From Stenotrophomonas sp. 704A1 (lineage in GTDB: Bacteria; Pseudomonadota; Gammaproteobacteria; Xanthomonadales; Xanthomonadaceae): 64,000 bases of DNA. The notes below the pieces were generated by a model that searched no databases, was not told where the DNA came from, and saw only the letters and a list, made by a program, of their open reading frames with translations. Numbering within the stretch: the stretch's first letter is position 1; each line of letters opens with the position of its first letter. The position numbers and the translations under genes are program-made. Location: NCBI RefSeq assembly GCF_030549525.1, contig NZ_CP130831.1, forward strand, positions 1,947,501 to 2,011,500, given 5' to 3'. Below, piece by piece: positions 42,483 through 52,043 of this stretch.

Positions 42483-44261
42483 TCAATCGATGAACTGCAG
42501 GCGGGCCAGTTCCGCGTACAGACCGCCTTCAGCCAGCAGTTCAGCATGCGTGCCCTCGGCGACGATGCGGCCGTGGTCCATCACCACGATGCGGTCGGCC
42601 TTGAGCACGGTCGCCAGACGGTGGGCGATGACCACCGTGGTGCGGCCGGCCATCAACCGTTCCAGTGCCTGCTGGACGCTGTGCTCGCTCTGCGCATCGA
42701 GGGCGCTGGTGGCTTCGTCCAGTAGCAGGATCGGCGCGTCCTTCAGCAGTGCGCGGGCAATCGCCACGCGTTGCTGCTGGCCACCGGACAGGCGCGCGCC
42801 GCGCTCGCCCAGCTCGCTGTCGTAGCCCTGCGGCAACGCACGCAGGAAGGTGTCCGCCTCAGCAGCGCGGGCGGCGGCCTCCACCTCGGCATCGCTGGCC
42901 TGCAGGCGGCCGTAGCGGATGTTGTCGCGCGCACTGGCGGCGAACAGCGTGGGCTGCTGTGGCACCAGCGCCAGCTGGGCGCGCAGCTCGGCCGGGTCGA
43001 CGTCGCGCACGTCGATGCCGTCCACGCAGATGCGGCCACCGGCGGGGTCATGGAAGCGCAGCAGCATCGACAGCACCGTGCTCTTGCCGGCGCCCGACGG
43101 CCCGACCAGGGCCACGGTCTCGCCGGGGCGCACGTGCAGGCTGAACCGATCCAGCGCGGCCTGGTCCGGTCGCTGCGGGTAGTGGAACACCACGTCGTCG
43201 AACCGGATCTCGCCGCGCAGCGGTTGCGGCAATGCATGCGGCTGCGCCGGCGCGCGGATCTCGATGTCTTCCTGCAGCAGTTCGCCGATGCGGCCCATGC
43301 CGCCGGCCGCGCGTTGCAGCTCGTTCCAGACCTCGGCCAGCGCACCGACCGAACCACCGCCGATCAGCGCGTACAGCACGAACTGGCCCAGCGTGCCGGC
43401 ACTCATGCGACCATCGATGACATCGTGCGCGCCCAGCCACAGCACGCCGACGATGGCGCCGAACACCAGCAGGATCGCGCTGGCGGTGACCAGCGACTGC
43501 GCGCCGATGCGGCGGCGTGCGGCGCGGATGGCATCGCCCAGGGCATGGTCGAAACGTCCGCGTTCATAAGGTTCGCGTGCATGCGCCTGCACCGTGCGCA
43601 CCGCGCCCAGGGTTTCGCTGGCCAGGCTGTTGGCATCGGCGATGCGGTCCTGGCTGCTGCGCGCGACGGTTCGCAGCTTGCGCGCGCCGATGATGATGGG
43701 CAGCACCGCCAGCGGAATGCCGAGCAGCGACCAGGCGGCCAGCCGCGGGCTGGTAACGAACAGCATGGCCAGACTGCCCACCACGGTGACACTGCTGCGC
43801 AGCGCCACCGACATGGTCGAGCCGACCACGCTGCGCAGCAGTTCGCTGTCGGCGGTGAGCCGCGATACCAGCTCGCCACTGCGGCTGCGATCATGGAAAC
43901 CCGCACCCAGCTGGATCAGGTGTGCGTACAGGCGGCTGCGCAGGTCCGCCACGACCTTCTCGCCCAGCAGCGAAACGAAATAGAAGCGTGCCGCGGTCGC
44001 CAGTGCCAGCACCACCGCCACCAGCATCAGCAGTGCGAAGGCGCGGTTGATCTGGCCCCCGCTGCTGAAACCGTGGTCGATCATCTGCTTCACGGCGGGC
44101 GGCAGGCTGAGGGTGGCTGCCGATGAGACGGCCAGGGCCAGCAGCCACGCGCTGAACAACCCGCCATGGCGGCGCACGAACGGCCACAGTGTGCGCAGGC
44201 TGCCGAGGCGGCGCAGCGGCGGGGAGGCCGGATCGGCGGCCGGTGCGTCCTTGTCAGTCAT
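42483..44261 (-). CDS. ABC-type exporter, transmembrane and ATPase fused (MsbA/LmrA type)
   Basis: 592 residues from ATG 44261, overlapping the yigZ stop (ATGACTGA); ATGs at 44273 and 44294 are alternatives. Six membrane helices in residues ~35-310, then a nucleotide-binding domain with Walker A GPSGAGKST, Q-loop VPQQPTLF, signature LSGGQQQR, Walker B ILLLDEATSALD and H-loop AHRL. It is a half-transporter that must dimerise. Substrate unknown; lipids or drugs are typical. All ATPase motifs are intact. Confidence 0.93.
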   Translation of the reverse strand: MTDKDAPAADPASPPLRRLGSLRTLWPFVRRHGGLFSAWLLALAVSSAATLSLPPAVKQMIDHGFSSGGQINRAFALLMLVAVVLALATAARFYFVSLLGEKVVADLRSRLYAHLIQLGAGFHDRSRSGELVSRLTADSELLRSVVGSTMSVALRSSVTVVGSLAMLFVTSPRLAAWSLLGIPLAVLPIIIGARKLRTVARSSQDRIADANSLASETLGAVRTVQAHAREPYERGRFDHALGDAIRAARRRIGAQSLVTASAILLVFGAIVGVLWLGAHDVIDGRMSAGTLGQFVLYALIGGGSVGALAEVWNELQRAAGGMGRIGELLQEDIEIRAPAQPHALPQPLRGEIRFDDVVFHYPQRPDQAALDRFSLHVRPGETVALVGPSGAGKSTVLSMLLRFHDPAGGRICVDGIDVRDVDPAELRAQLALVPQQPTLFAASARDNIRYGRLQASDAEVEAAARAAEADTFLRALPQGYDSELGERGARLSGGQQQRVAIARALLKDAPILLLDEATSALDAQSEHSVQQALERLMAGRTTVVIAHRLATVLKADRIVVMDHGRIVAEGTHAELLAEGGLYAELARLQFID

Positions 44262-44859
44262 CCTGGTCGTCATCTTGTGTGCGGATACGATCACGAGTGG
44301 CGTCGCGCAGGCGGATTTTCAATGCGTCGACCTGATCCACAGGCAATTCAACCCGCAATCGTACCCCGTTGGCATCGAACTGTTCATCGCGCTTCTCGGC
44401 GGCATGCACCGGCAGGGCGGCATGCAGCGTGCCCAGATCCTCGAACCCGGCCAGCAGCTGCAGCCGCGCCATGGCGACCAGCGGCACGCGCGGCGCGGTG
44501 CGCAGGCACTCGGCGGCGGCACCGCCATACGCGCGTACGAGACCGCCGGCGCCGAGCTTGATGCCACCGAACCAGCGGGTGACCACCACCATCACCCGGT
44601 CGAAGCCCTGGCCGTCGAGGGCGGCCAGGATCGGGCGCCCGGCAGTGCCTGCCGGTTCGCCATCATCGCTGGAACGGTACTCCTGGCCGTGACGGTAGGC
44701 CCAGCAGTTGTGGGTGGCGTCGGCAACCGACACCTGCTGCAGGAACGCAAGGGCCGCAGCGCCGCCGTCGATCGGCGCAGCATGCGCGATGAAGCGGCTG
44801 TGCTTGATCTCCAGCGTGTGGCTGACCGGTTGGGCGAGGGTATCGGGCATCCCGCTCAT
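44254..44859 (-). CDS. yigZ: YigZ family (UPF0029/Impact) protein
   Basis: 201 residues from ATG 44859 (MSGMPDTLAQPV). The family signature is clear: KHSRFIAHAAPI, HNCWAYRHG, SDDGEPAGTAGRPIL and VTRWFGGIKLGAGGLVRAYGG. The N-terminal domain is the Impact fold; the C-terminal DUF1949 domain follows. The eukaryotic relative IMPACT regulates Gcn2; the bacterial role is unsettled, with ribosome or RNA binding suggested. Overlaps the ABC exporter by 8 bases. Confidence 0.93.
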   Translation of the reverse strand: MSGMPDTLAQPVSHTLEIKHSRFIAHAAPIDGGAAALAFLQQVSVADATHNCWAYRHGQEYRSSDDGEPAGTAGRPILAALDGQGFDRVMVVVTRWFGGIKLGAGGLVRAYGGAAAECLRTAPRVPLVAMARLQLLAGFEDLGTLHAALPVHAAEKRDEQFDANGVRLRVELPVDQVDALKIRLRDATRDRIRTQDDDQDD

Positions 44860-44884
44860 TCTACGGGCTTGCCGCCGATGTGCC

Positions 44885-45880
44885 TCAGTCGTCCAGCAGC
44901 GGCCGCAGGTCCTTCGGCAGGCGCGATTCCGGGTACTGCTGCAGGTAGCGTTCCAGGCTCGCACGCGCCAGGTCGAGGTCGCCACCATCGCGGCGTTCGC
45001 GGATCTTCTGCAGCCATTGCCGGCGCGGCAGTTGTGCATCGGCCTGCACTTCGGCCTGCACCGCAGCGGCGCTCAGCCCTGCATCGCTGGCGCGGCGCAT
45101 CACGCCGGGGGCGGTCCTGGCGGTCGCTGCCTGCCGCGCAGCACGGGCGTCACCGCGTTCTTCGGTGCCGTCCTGGCCGGCATCGGCGACGTCGCTCGTC
45201 GGCGTGGCCGCGCGGCGAGCCTTCATTGCAGCCGATGGCGCGGCCAGTGGCGCGGGCGTCGAATAGGCTTCAAGCGCGGCGGCGGGGGCCTGCGGCGGTG
45301 CGACCGGCGGCGGTGGCGCTGCAGGCGCCGCGAAGGCGGAATCGGCCATCGGTGCCGGAGGCGGCGCCATGACCGGTGCCGGCTTCGGTGGCGTGGCAGG
45401 TTCCGCCTTTGCCGATGCGGCTGCGGCGGCGGGCGCCGGCTCGGCCGTGGCGGCACGCGGTCTGGCGGCCGTTGCCGATGGCGGTGGAGGCGGCTCGGCG
45501 GCGTCGAGGGTGGCTGCGCTGCTGTTCTCAGCGGCGTAGCCGCTGGCCGCATCGGCGGGCCGGTCGTCGGGCGTCGGGGCCGAGGCGATCTGCGCCTCGG
45601 CCGGGATCGGTGGCGGCTCCGGCCGCATCTGCCAGGCAATGCCGATGGCGAACACCATCGAAGCGGCGATGCCGAACACGGCGGGCCAGCGCGGGCGTGG
45701 GCGCCGCGCGCGCGCTGCGGCGGCGGGCGCGGGTGCCTGCTGCACCGGTGCGTCCACCGCGGCGCGTGCCGCGGCGAGGATGGCGGCGTCCAGCGCCGGT
45801 GGCGGGCCCTGTTCGGCCCGACGGCCGAGCAGGCGCGCCAGCTCGCGTTCTTCCGGCGTCAACGGATCGTCTCTGTTCAT
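44885..45880 (-). CDS. Anti-sigma-factor-like single-pass membrane protein
   Basis: 331 residues. A short cytoplasmic N-terminus (PEERELARLLGRRAEQGPP), one membrane helix at about residues 65-85 (WPAVFGIAASMVFAIGIAW), then a long Pro/Ala-rich periplasmic stretch (residues ~87-235) and a helical C-terminal domain (ARASLERYLQQYPESRLP, TPR-like). It overlaps the ECF sigma gene by ATGA, the usual layout for a cognate anti-sigma factor. The N-terminal ASD motif was not verified. Confidence 0.75.
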   Translation of the reverse strand: MNRDDPLTPEERELARLLGRRAEQGPPPALDAAILAAARAAVDAPVQQAPAPAAAARARRPRPRWPAVFGIAASMVFAIGIAWQMRPEPPPIPAEAQIASAPTPDDRPADAASGYAAENSSAATLDAAEPPPPPSATAARPRAATAEPAPAAAAASAKAEPATPPKPAPVMAPPPAPMADSAFAAPAAPPPPVAPPQAPAAALEAYSTPAPLAAPSAAMKARRAATPTSDVADAGQDGTEERGDARAARQAATARTAPGVMRRASDAGLSAAAVQAEVQADAQLPRRQWLQKIRERRDGGDLDLARASLERYLQQYPESRLPKDLRPLLDD

Positions 45881-46569
45881 GCGTTCAATCCCGCACGCAG
45901 CTTGTCCATCGCATAGCGCAGCCGCGATTTCACGGTTTCCCGGCCAACGCCGGTGATCTGGCCGATCTCCTCCAGGCTCAGTTCCTGTTCCAGCCGCAGC
46001 TGCAGCACTTCACGCTGCTCGGCGGGCAGTTCTTCCATCGCCCGCTGGATGCGGCGACGCTGCTCGAATTCAGACAGTTCCGCTTCGGGGGTCTGTCCAT
46101 CCTCCAGCGCAGCCAGGCGCAGGTCGGCGTCGGCCGGTGCGGCCGGGCGATGACGGGCGGCGCGCCAGTGGTCGTTCAGGCGGTTGTGGGCGATGCGGAA
46201 CAGCCAGGTGCTGAACGCGGCCTCGGGTTGCCAGCCGGCCCGCGCACTGATCACGCGCTGCCACACATCCTGGAAGATCTCCTCGGCCAGCGCGGTGTCG
46301 CGCAGCTGCCGCAGCAGGAAGCCGAACAGGCGCTTGCGATGCCGCGCATACAGGCTTTCGAATGCCGGCAGATCGCCGCCGGCCCAGGCCAGCATCAAGG
46401 CTTCGTCGGTTGGCAGGGCGTCGGCATCCACGGCGCACAGGGTAAGCCCTGCCGGCGATGGCGCATAGACGTGGCGGGCGAGGGCACGGGCGTGGTTCAC
46501 GGCTCGGAACGGGAGAGGATCGACAGGAAAAACGTCCGGAGGCACGTTTCGGGGTTGGCGGGCTTCCAT
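45877..46569 (-). CDS. ECF-type RNA polymerase sigma factor
   Basis: 230 residues as drawn. Region 2 (FESLYARHRKRLFGFLLRQLRD, AEEIFQDVWQRV, FSTWLFRIAHNRLNDHWR) and region 4 (LPAEQREVLQLRLEQELSLEEIGQITGVGRETVKSRL) are complete. The first ~55 residues are not part of the fold, and only 20 bp separate this start from the divergent gene, so the true start may be internal (for example GTG at 46500). It probably directs an envelope or stress regulon with the membrane protein as its restraint. Confidence 0.9.
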   Translation of the reverse strand: MEARQPRNVPPDVFPVDPLPFRAVNHARALARHVYAPSPAGLTLCAVDADALPTDEALMLAWAGGDLPAFESLYARHRKRLFGFLLRQLRDTALAEEIFQDVWQRVISARAGWQPEAAFSTWLFRIAHNRLNDHWRAARHRPAAPADADLRLAALEDGQTPEAELSEFEQRRRIQRAMEELPAEQREVLQLRLEQELSLEEIGQITGVGRETVKSRLRYAMDKLRAGLNA

Positions 46570-46589
46570 TGCCCCCCGGGTGGCGCGCT

Positions 46590-49490
46590 ATGCTCGGTTA
46601 TTCAGGGGAGGCGACGCTCAGACGGCGCCAAGAGATCGTCATTTTGTCCACCCAAGCCGACCGCGCGCTGGAAGTGTCACCTCACGAGCCCGTGCTGAGC
46701 ACGGCGCTGGTTCGTGCGCTGCATGCATTGCTGCCGGAAACGGCCGTCGTGCGCGTGGGCTGGGACGATCCGCAGCTGGGCAGCGGGCAGGGAGGCTGGC
46801 CGGCCGACAGCAGCGGGGAGGACGTCTGGCAGTCGCTGGCCGAGCAGGCCGAAGGCTGCCATGGCTGGGAGTACGATCGCGCCCGCCTGCTGTTGTCGGT
46901 GCGCGGGGCGGCACCCTCGCCGGCGTGGTGGGGGGTGTCCCGGCAGGCCATGGAGCTGGCCCTGCAGCGTGGCCGCCAGGCCGGGCAGATCAAGGCGCTG
47001 GAGCAGGCCGAGCGCTTGCAGCAGGCGTTGTTCCAGATCGCCGACCTGGCCGGTGCCGACCTGGAGATGGGCGAGATGCTGCGCCATGTGCACGGCGTGC
47101 TCGGCACGCTGATGTACGCGGAAAACTGCTACATCGTCGAGTATGACGAGGTACGCGGGCAGATCCGCTTCCTGTACTTCGCCGACCAGGTGGACGATTT
47201 CGTCGCCGACCCGACGCACAGCTTCGACGTCGACGAGATGCCGCACAGCCTGACGGTCGCCCTGCTGCGGCACGGCCGTCCGTTGAGTGGCCCCTCGCGC
47301 GAGCTGCTGGCCCAGGTCGAGCAGGAGCACGATCCGCAGCGCGGCCCGGAAAGCCTGGACTGGCTGGGCGTGCCGATGCTGCGCGACGGACGCGTGTGCG
47401 GCGCGATCGTGGTGCAGAGCTATGAACACGGCGCGCGCTACCACGAGGCCGAGCGTGCGCTGCTGGGCTTCGTGGCCCAGCATGTGCAGACCGCGATGGA
47501 CCGGCGCCAGGCGCAGGTGCGGCTGGAGCAGCAGGTGGAACGACGCACGCTGGAACTGCAGCGCGCCAACCGCAGCCTGCAGGACGAAGTGGCCGAGCGA
47601 CGCCGCGCCGAACAGCTGCAGACCGCGCTGTACAACATTGCCGAGATGGCGATGTCGGCCGATAGCCTGGCGCAGTTCTATGGCCAGGTGCACGGGGTGG
47701 TCGGGCGGCTGCTGGATGCGCGCAACTTCTACATCGCGCTGGTCAACGCCGCGGGCGACGGCCTGGATTTCGTCTACTCGGTCGACGAGCACAACGCGAG
47801 CCGTGCACCGCGCGCGTTCAGCCGCGGGCTGACCGAATACGTGGTACGCCATCGGCGCCCGCTGCTGGCATCGCGGGCGCAGATCGATGCGCTGCTGGAA
47901 ACCGGCGAGGTGCGCGAATCCGGGGCACGCTCGCAATGCTGGCTGGGCGTGCCACTGCTGCGCGACGATGAAGTGGTCGGCGCGATCGTGGTGCAGAGCT
48001 ACAGCGAGCAGATCGCCTTCAGCGTGCACGACCAGCGCCTGCTCACCTTCGTGGCGCAGAACATCGGCACCGGGCTGGCCCGCCAGCGCGACCAGCAACG
48101 GTTGCGGTCGGCGCATGCCGAACTGGAAAAGCGGGTGGAGGAGCGCACCCGCGAGCTGGCCGAGGTGAATGACAAGCTGCTGGGCCAGATCGGCGAGCGT
48201 CTGCGCGCCGAGCAGCGCCTGACCCATCAGGCGATGCACGATGCGCTGACCGGACTGCCCAACCGGCTGCACCTGCTCGACCGGCTGCAGGACGCGCTGG
48301 CATTGGCCCGGCGCGAGGGCGGGCCGGTGTTCGCCGTGCTGTTCCTGGATCTGGACCGTTTCAAGCTGGTCAACGACAGCATCGGGCATGCGGCCGGTGA
48401 CCGCATGCTGGTGGAAGTGGCCAAGCGGATCGTGTCCATGACCGGCGCCGAGGATGTGGTGGCGCGGCTGGGCGGTGACGAATTCGCCGTGCTGCTGCAG
48501 TGCCCCCAGGGCCTGGCGCAGGCGCTGGATTTCGGCCAGCGGCTGCTGCTGGCCCTGCAGGAATCGATGTGGATCGCCGGCCGTGAGCTGTTCCCCTCGG
48601 GCAGCCTGGGCATCGCGCTGTGGAATCCGCGCTACCGGACCGGCGAGGAACTGCTGCGCGACGCCGACGCGGCGATGTACCGGGCCAAGGCCCAGGGCCA
48701 TGATCGCTGTTCGATCTTCGACGAGGACATGCGCGAACAGGCGATGCGCAGCCTGGACCTGGAAGCGGACCTGCGCAGGGCGATCAACAACCGCGATTTC
48801 GTGCCGTTCTACCAGCCGATCGTGCGCCTGTCCGATGGCGAGGTGGTCGGTCACGAGGCGCTGCTGCGCTGGAAGCACGAGCGCCGCGGGCTGCTGCTGC
48901 CGGGGGCGTTCCTCGAGCTGGGCGAGGAAAGCGGCCTGATCGAACAGGTGGACTGGCTGATCTACGAGCAGGTCATCGCCGGGCTCGCCGACGGCGGACG
49001 CGGCTATGTGTCGGTCAACGTGTCGCCCCGGCATTTCCGCTCGGCCGGATTCAGTGCGCGCCTGTTCGGCCTGCTGGAAGCATGCGCGGCGGACCCGCGG
49101 CGGCTGCGGCTGGAGATCACCGAGGTGGCGCTGCTCGACGACGGCCCGCATACGCTGCGTATCCTGAAGGGCCTGCGCGAGCGCGGCATCCAGGTGCAGC
49201 TGGATGATTTCGGCACGGGTTTCTCCGCGCTCTCCTATCTGCACCGGTTCCCGATCAGTACCCTGAAGATCGATCAGAGTTTCATCGCCGGCCTGCACGG
49301 GCCGGAAGCGCAGAGCACGCGTGCGCTGGTGGAAGGCGTGCTGTCGCTGGCGCGTACGCTGGGCATCGAAACCATCGGCGAAGGCATCGAAACCGAGGCG
49401 CAGCGCGACACCTTGTTCGAACTGGGCTGCGACTACGGCCAGGGGTACCTGCTGGGGCGGCCGGCACCGTGGACGCGCGCGGCGGCCTGA
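46590..49490 (+). CDS. GAF-GAF-GGDEF-EAL cyclic-di-GMP enzyme
   Basis: 966 residues if started at ATG 46590; TTG 46644 is an alternative. Two GAF sensor domains (about residues 140-305 and 345-505) share repeated signatures such as WLGVPMLRD/WLGVPLLRD and GAIVVQSY, so they arose by duplication. A coiled coil leads to GGDEF with an intact RLGGDEF but no RxxD inhibitory site, then an EAL domain with GHEALLRW, VNVSPRHF, EITEVALLDD and LDDFGTGFSALSYL. Both domains look active. It has no membrane segment; the signal is unknown. Confidence 0.92.
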   Translation: MLGYSGEATLRRRQEIVILSTQADRALEVSPHEPVLSTALVRALHALLPETAVVRVGWDDPQLGSGQGGWPADSSGEDVWQSLAEQAEGCHGWEYDRARLLLSVRGAAPSPAWWGVSRQAMELALQRGRQAGQIKALEQAERLQQALFQIADLAGADLEMGEMLRHVHGVLGTLMYAENCYIVEYDEVRGQIRFLYFADQVDDFVADPTHSFDVDEMPHSLTVALLRHGRPLSGPSRELLAQVEQEHDPQRGPESLDWLGVPMLRDGRVCGAIVVQSYEHGARYHEAERALLGFVAQHVQTAMDRRQAQVRLEQQVERRTLELQRANRSLQDEVAERRRAEQLQTALYNIAEMAMSADSLAQFYGQVHGVVGRLLDARNFYIALVNAAGDGLDFVYSVDEHNASRAPRAFSRGLTEYVVRHRRPLLASRAQIDALLETGEVRESGARSQCWLGVPLLRDDEVVGAIVVQSYSEQIAFSVHDQRLLTFVAQNIGTGLARQRDQQRLRSAHAELEKRVEERTRELAEVNDKLLGQIGERLRAEQRLTHQAMHDALTGLPNRLHLLDRLQDALALARREGGPVFAVLFLDLDRFKLVNDSIGHAAGDRMLVEVAKRIVSMTGAEDVVARLGGDEFAVLLQCPQGLAQALDFGQRLLLALQESMWIAGRELFPSGSLGIALWNPRYRTGEELLRDADAAMYRAKAQGHDRCSIFDEDMREQAMRSLDLEADLRRAINNRDFVPFYQPIVRLSDGEVVGHEALLRWKHERRGLLLPGAFLELGEESGLIEQVDWLIYEQVIAGLADGGRGYVSVNVSPRHFRSAGFSARLFGLLEACAADPRRLRLEITEVALLDDGPHTLRILKGLRERGIQVQLDDFGTGFSALSYLHRFPISTLKIDQSFIAGLHGPEAQSTRALVEGVLSLARTLGIETIGEGIETEAQRDTLFELGCDYGQGYLLGRPAPWTRAAA

Positions 49491-49509
49491 GCCGCCACGC
49501 AGCGGCGGC

Positions 49510-50103
49510 TCAACGCAGGGCGGCGCGGCGCTTCTCGTCGATCCACTTCGATGCCTGGGCCGGCTGGTAGGCCTGCATCCACGCCAGCATGTCCTCGATG
49601 TCCGAGCCATACCACAGGTCCTGGCGCTGCTCCGGGTGCAGGAACCGTTCCTCGACCATGCGATCGATCATGCCGATCAGCGGCGCGTAGAAGCCGTCCA
49701 CGTCGAGGAAGGCGCAGGGCTTGTTGCCGATGCCGAGCTGGCGCCAGGTGAGCATCTCGAAGATCTCTTCCATGGTGCCGAAGCCGCCGGGCAGGGCGAC
49801 GAAGCCGTCGGACAGGTCGAACATGCGCGACTTGCGTTCATGCATCGAGCCCACGATCTCCAGTTCGGTCAGGCCGCGGTGGGCCACTTCCCAATCGGCC
49901 AGCTGGCGCGGGATCACGCCGGTCACCTCGCCGCCGGCGGCCAGCACCGCATTGGCCACGGTGCCCATAAGGCCGACGTTGCCGCCGCCGTACACCAGGC
50001 GCATGCCGTCGCGGGCAATGCGGTCGCCCAGCGCGATCGCGCGCTCGGTGTAGGCCGGCTTGCTGCCGGCATTGGAGCCACAGTAAACACAGATCGACTT
50101 CAT
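49510..50103 (-). CDS. LOG-family protein (TIGR00730)
   Basis: 197 residues from ATG 50103. Contains SICVYCGSNAG, LVYGGGNVGLMG, and the PGGFGTMEE motif (residues ~110) of LOG-type nucleoside 5'-monophosphate phosphoribohydrolases, once misnamed lysine decarboxylases. In plants and some bacteria these release cytokinin-like bases; in most bacteria the physiological substrate is not known. Confidence 0.92.
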   Translation of the reverse strand: MKSICVYCGSNAGSKPAYTERAIALGDRIARDGMRLVYGGGNVGLMGTVANAVLAAGGEVTGVIPRQLADWEVAHRGLTELEIVGSMHERKSRMFDLSDGFVALPGGFGTMEEIFEMLTWRQLGIGNKPCAFLDVDGFYAPLIGMIDRMVEERFLHPEQRQDLWYGSDIEDMLAWMQAYQPAQASKWIDEKRRAALR

Positions 50104-50210
50104 GGATCTTCCTGTCTCATTTCCGGAAACGAAAACGCCCCGCCGGCAACCGGGGAGCCGGTCGCAGGGCAGGGTGTACGCGCGATTATGAGCCCTTGCC
50201 GTTGCCCGCA

Positions 50211-50281
50211 GTAGAGCCGAGCCATGCTCGGCTGCTCTTCGTTCACATCGCGGCAAAGGCTGAGTCGAGCATGGCTCGACT
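50211..50281. repeat. SMAG-type stem-loop pair
   Basis: Unit one is GTAG plus the stem AGCCGAG / CTCGGCT (50211-50233). Unit two is the hairpin AGTCGAGC / GCTCGACT (50263-50281). They are 30 bp apart, in the gap before the aminotransferase stop. Confidence 0.65.
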
Positions 50282-50301
50282 CTCCAAACACCAGGCCAGG
50301 C

Positions 50302-51798
50302 TTACGCCGCAGCCGCCTGCTCGCGGCGCGGGCCTTCGCGCAGGGCGCGGCCGACCATGCCCACCAGCAGGTCCAGCTCTTCACTGTCCATGCCGAAGTG
50401 CGGGGTGAAGCGCAGTGAGTTCTCGCCGCCGTGGATCACATTGATGCCGTGCTGGCGCAGCCACTCTTCGGTGGAATTGGCGCCGTAGCACTTGAACTGC
50501 GGGGCCAGCTCGCAGGAGAACAGCAGGCCGGTGCCCTGCACCTTGGTGATCAGGCCGCCCAGATCGGCACGCAGCTGCTCCAGCTTGCGCACCGCTTCGG
50601 CGCCGCGTTCAGCGATGTTGGCGCGCACCTGCGGGGTCAGCTGGGCCAGGGTGGCGCAGGCCACGTCCAGGGCCCGCGGGTTGCTGGTCATGGTGTTGCC
50701 GTAGATGCCCTTGCGGTACAGCTGCGCGGCATGGTCGGTCACCGCCAGCACGGACAGTGGGTACTGCGCGGCGTTCAGCGCCTTGGAATAGGTTTCCATG
50801 TCCGGCGGGTCCAGGCCCTCGAAGCCGGGGTAATCGACCACCGACAGGACACCGTGGGCGCGCAGGCCCGCCTGGATCGAATCGAGCAGCAGCAGGCTGC
50901 CGTGACCGCGGGTCAGCTCGCGGGCCAGCGCATAGAAGGCCGGCGGCACCGAGCGGCCCGGATCGCCTTCGCCCATCACCGGTTCCAGGAACACCGCCTC
51001 GATGAACCACTGGTTGCGTGCCGCGTCCTCGAACACCTTGCGCAGGCCGGCCTCGTCGTACGGCGCCACGGTGATCACCGAGTCTTCGCCGCGGTAACTG
51101 GCCAGGTGCTGCAGATAGGTCTTGCGGCTGGAATCGGAATACAGCGCCGGGCGATCGGTACGGCCATGGAAGCTGCCCTTGACCACCACGCGCTTGATCG
51201 CCGCCCCGGCGTGGCGGGCGCCCGGGTCGGTCTGCAGCTTGGCGTTGACGTCGGCAATGCGCGCGGCCAGTCCCACCGCTTCGGAACCGGAGTTCAGGCA
51301 CATGAAACGGGTGAACGGGCAGCCGCCGCGACGGTGGCCGATCTCGGCGCGCAGCGCCGCGATGAAGCGGTGCTGGGACAGGCTGGGCGTCATGATGTTG
51401 GCCATCACCTGCGGCCGCGCCATCGCCTCCAGCACGGCATCCGGGGTGTGGCCGAAGCCGAGCATGCCGTAGCCGCCGGCGTCGTACAGCACCGCGCCCT
51501 TCAGGGTGACCACCCAGGGGCCGCGCGCGGCCAGCGCCACGTACGGGGTCACCGCATCGTCGGCGTAGAAATTGACGAAGCCATCCTGCATCGCATCGAT
51601 CTGCGCCTGCTCATCCTGTGCCAGCAGCGGCCCCAGCTCGGCCTGCACGCGCGCGAACTCGGCAGCGGCAGCGTCCACCGCGGCGATCAGCTGCGGGTGG
51701 TTGGCGGACAGGGCGGTCAGGGTGGCATCGTCCAGGCCGGTGGTGAGGCGGGTGCCGGGCTGGGCGCGGAGGGGGGCGAGGCGTTCGATGAAGCTCAT
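50302..51798 (-). CDS. Class III aminotransferase-fold PLP enzyme
   Basis: 498 residues from ATG 51798 (MSFIERLAPLR). PLP fold type I: MCLNSGSEAVGLAARIAD for the phosphate and ring site, VVKGSFHGRTDRPALYS, LLLLDSIQAGLRAHG with the Asp that contacts the pyridine nitrogen (atypically S-I-Q follows), and the probable Schiff-base lysine in TYSKALNAAQYPLS. The usual DEVQ is DSIQ here and the lysine context is unusual, so this is a divergent subfamily and its substrate cannot be named. It stands alone, divergent from queA. Confidence 0.82.
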   Translation of the reverse strand: MSFIERLAPLRAQPGTRLTTGLDDATLTALSANHPQLIAAVDAAAAEFARVQAELGPLLAQDEQAQIDAMQDGFVNFYADDAVTPYVALAARGPWVVTLKGAVLYDAGGYGMLGFGHTPDAVLEAMARPQVMANIMTPSLSQHRFIAALRAEIGHRRGGCPFTRFMCLNSGSEAVGLAARIADVNAKLQTDPGARHAGAAIKRVVVKGSFHGRTDRPALYSDSSRKTYLQHLASYRGEDSVITVAPYDEAGLRKVFEDAARNQWFIEAVFLEPVMGEGDPGRSVPPAFYALARELTRGHGSLLLLDSIQAGLRAHGVLSVVDYPGFEGLDPPDMETYSKALNAAQYPLSVLAVTDHAAQLYRKGIYGNTMTSNPRALDVACATLAQLTPQVRANIAERGAEAVRKLEQLRADLGGLITKVQGTGLLFSCELAPQFKCYGANSTEEWLRQHGINVIHGGENSLRFTPHFGMDSEELDLLVGMVGRALREGPRREQAAAA

Positions 51799-52043
51799 TG
51801 CAGATCTCCTGAAACAATGGGTCGCACGGGCTTTCAAAAGCAAAACGCGCGTCTTCACGCGCGCTGGGGCGGGCTCGTGCAGCGGACTTCCAGCCCGATG
51901 CTAGCACTTGTTTTTTTGCGCGATAACCCCGCAAAAGACTGCTGCATAGCAGCATTTTGCGCGACGTTCGCCACGAAGCACGCCGGCTCGCGGACGCTGC
52001 ACGTACAATGCGCGCCATTGTCGACCTGTTGCCGCCCACTGCC

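Noticed and set aside
46677..49610. 977-codon open frame antisense to the GGDEF-EAL gene
   Set aside because: Shadow frame produced by high third-position GC in the sense gene, which has all expected domain motifs.
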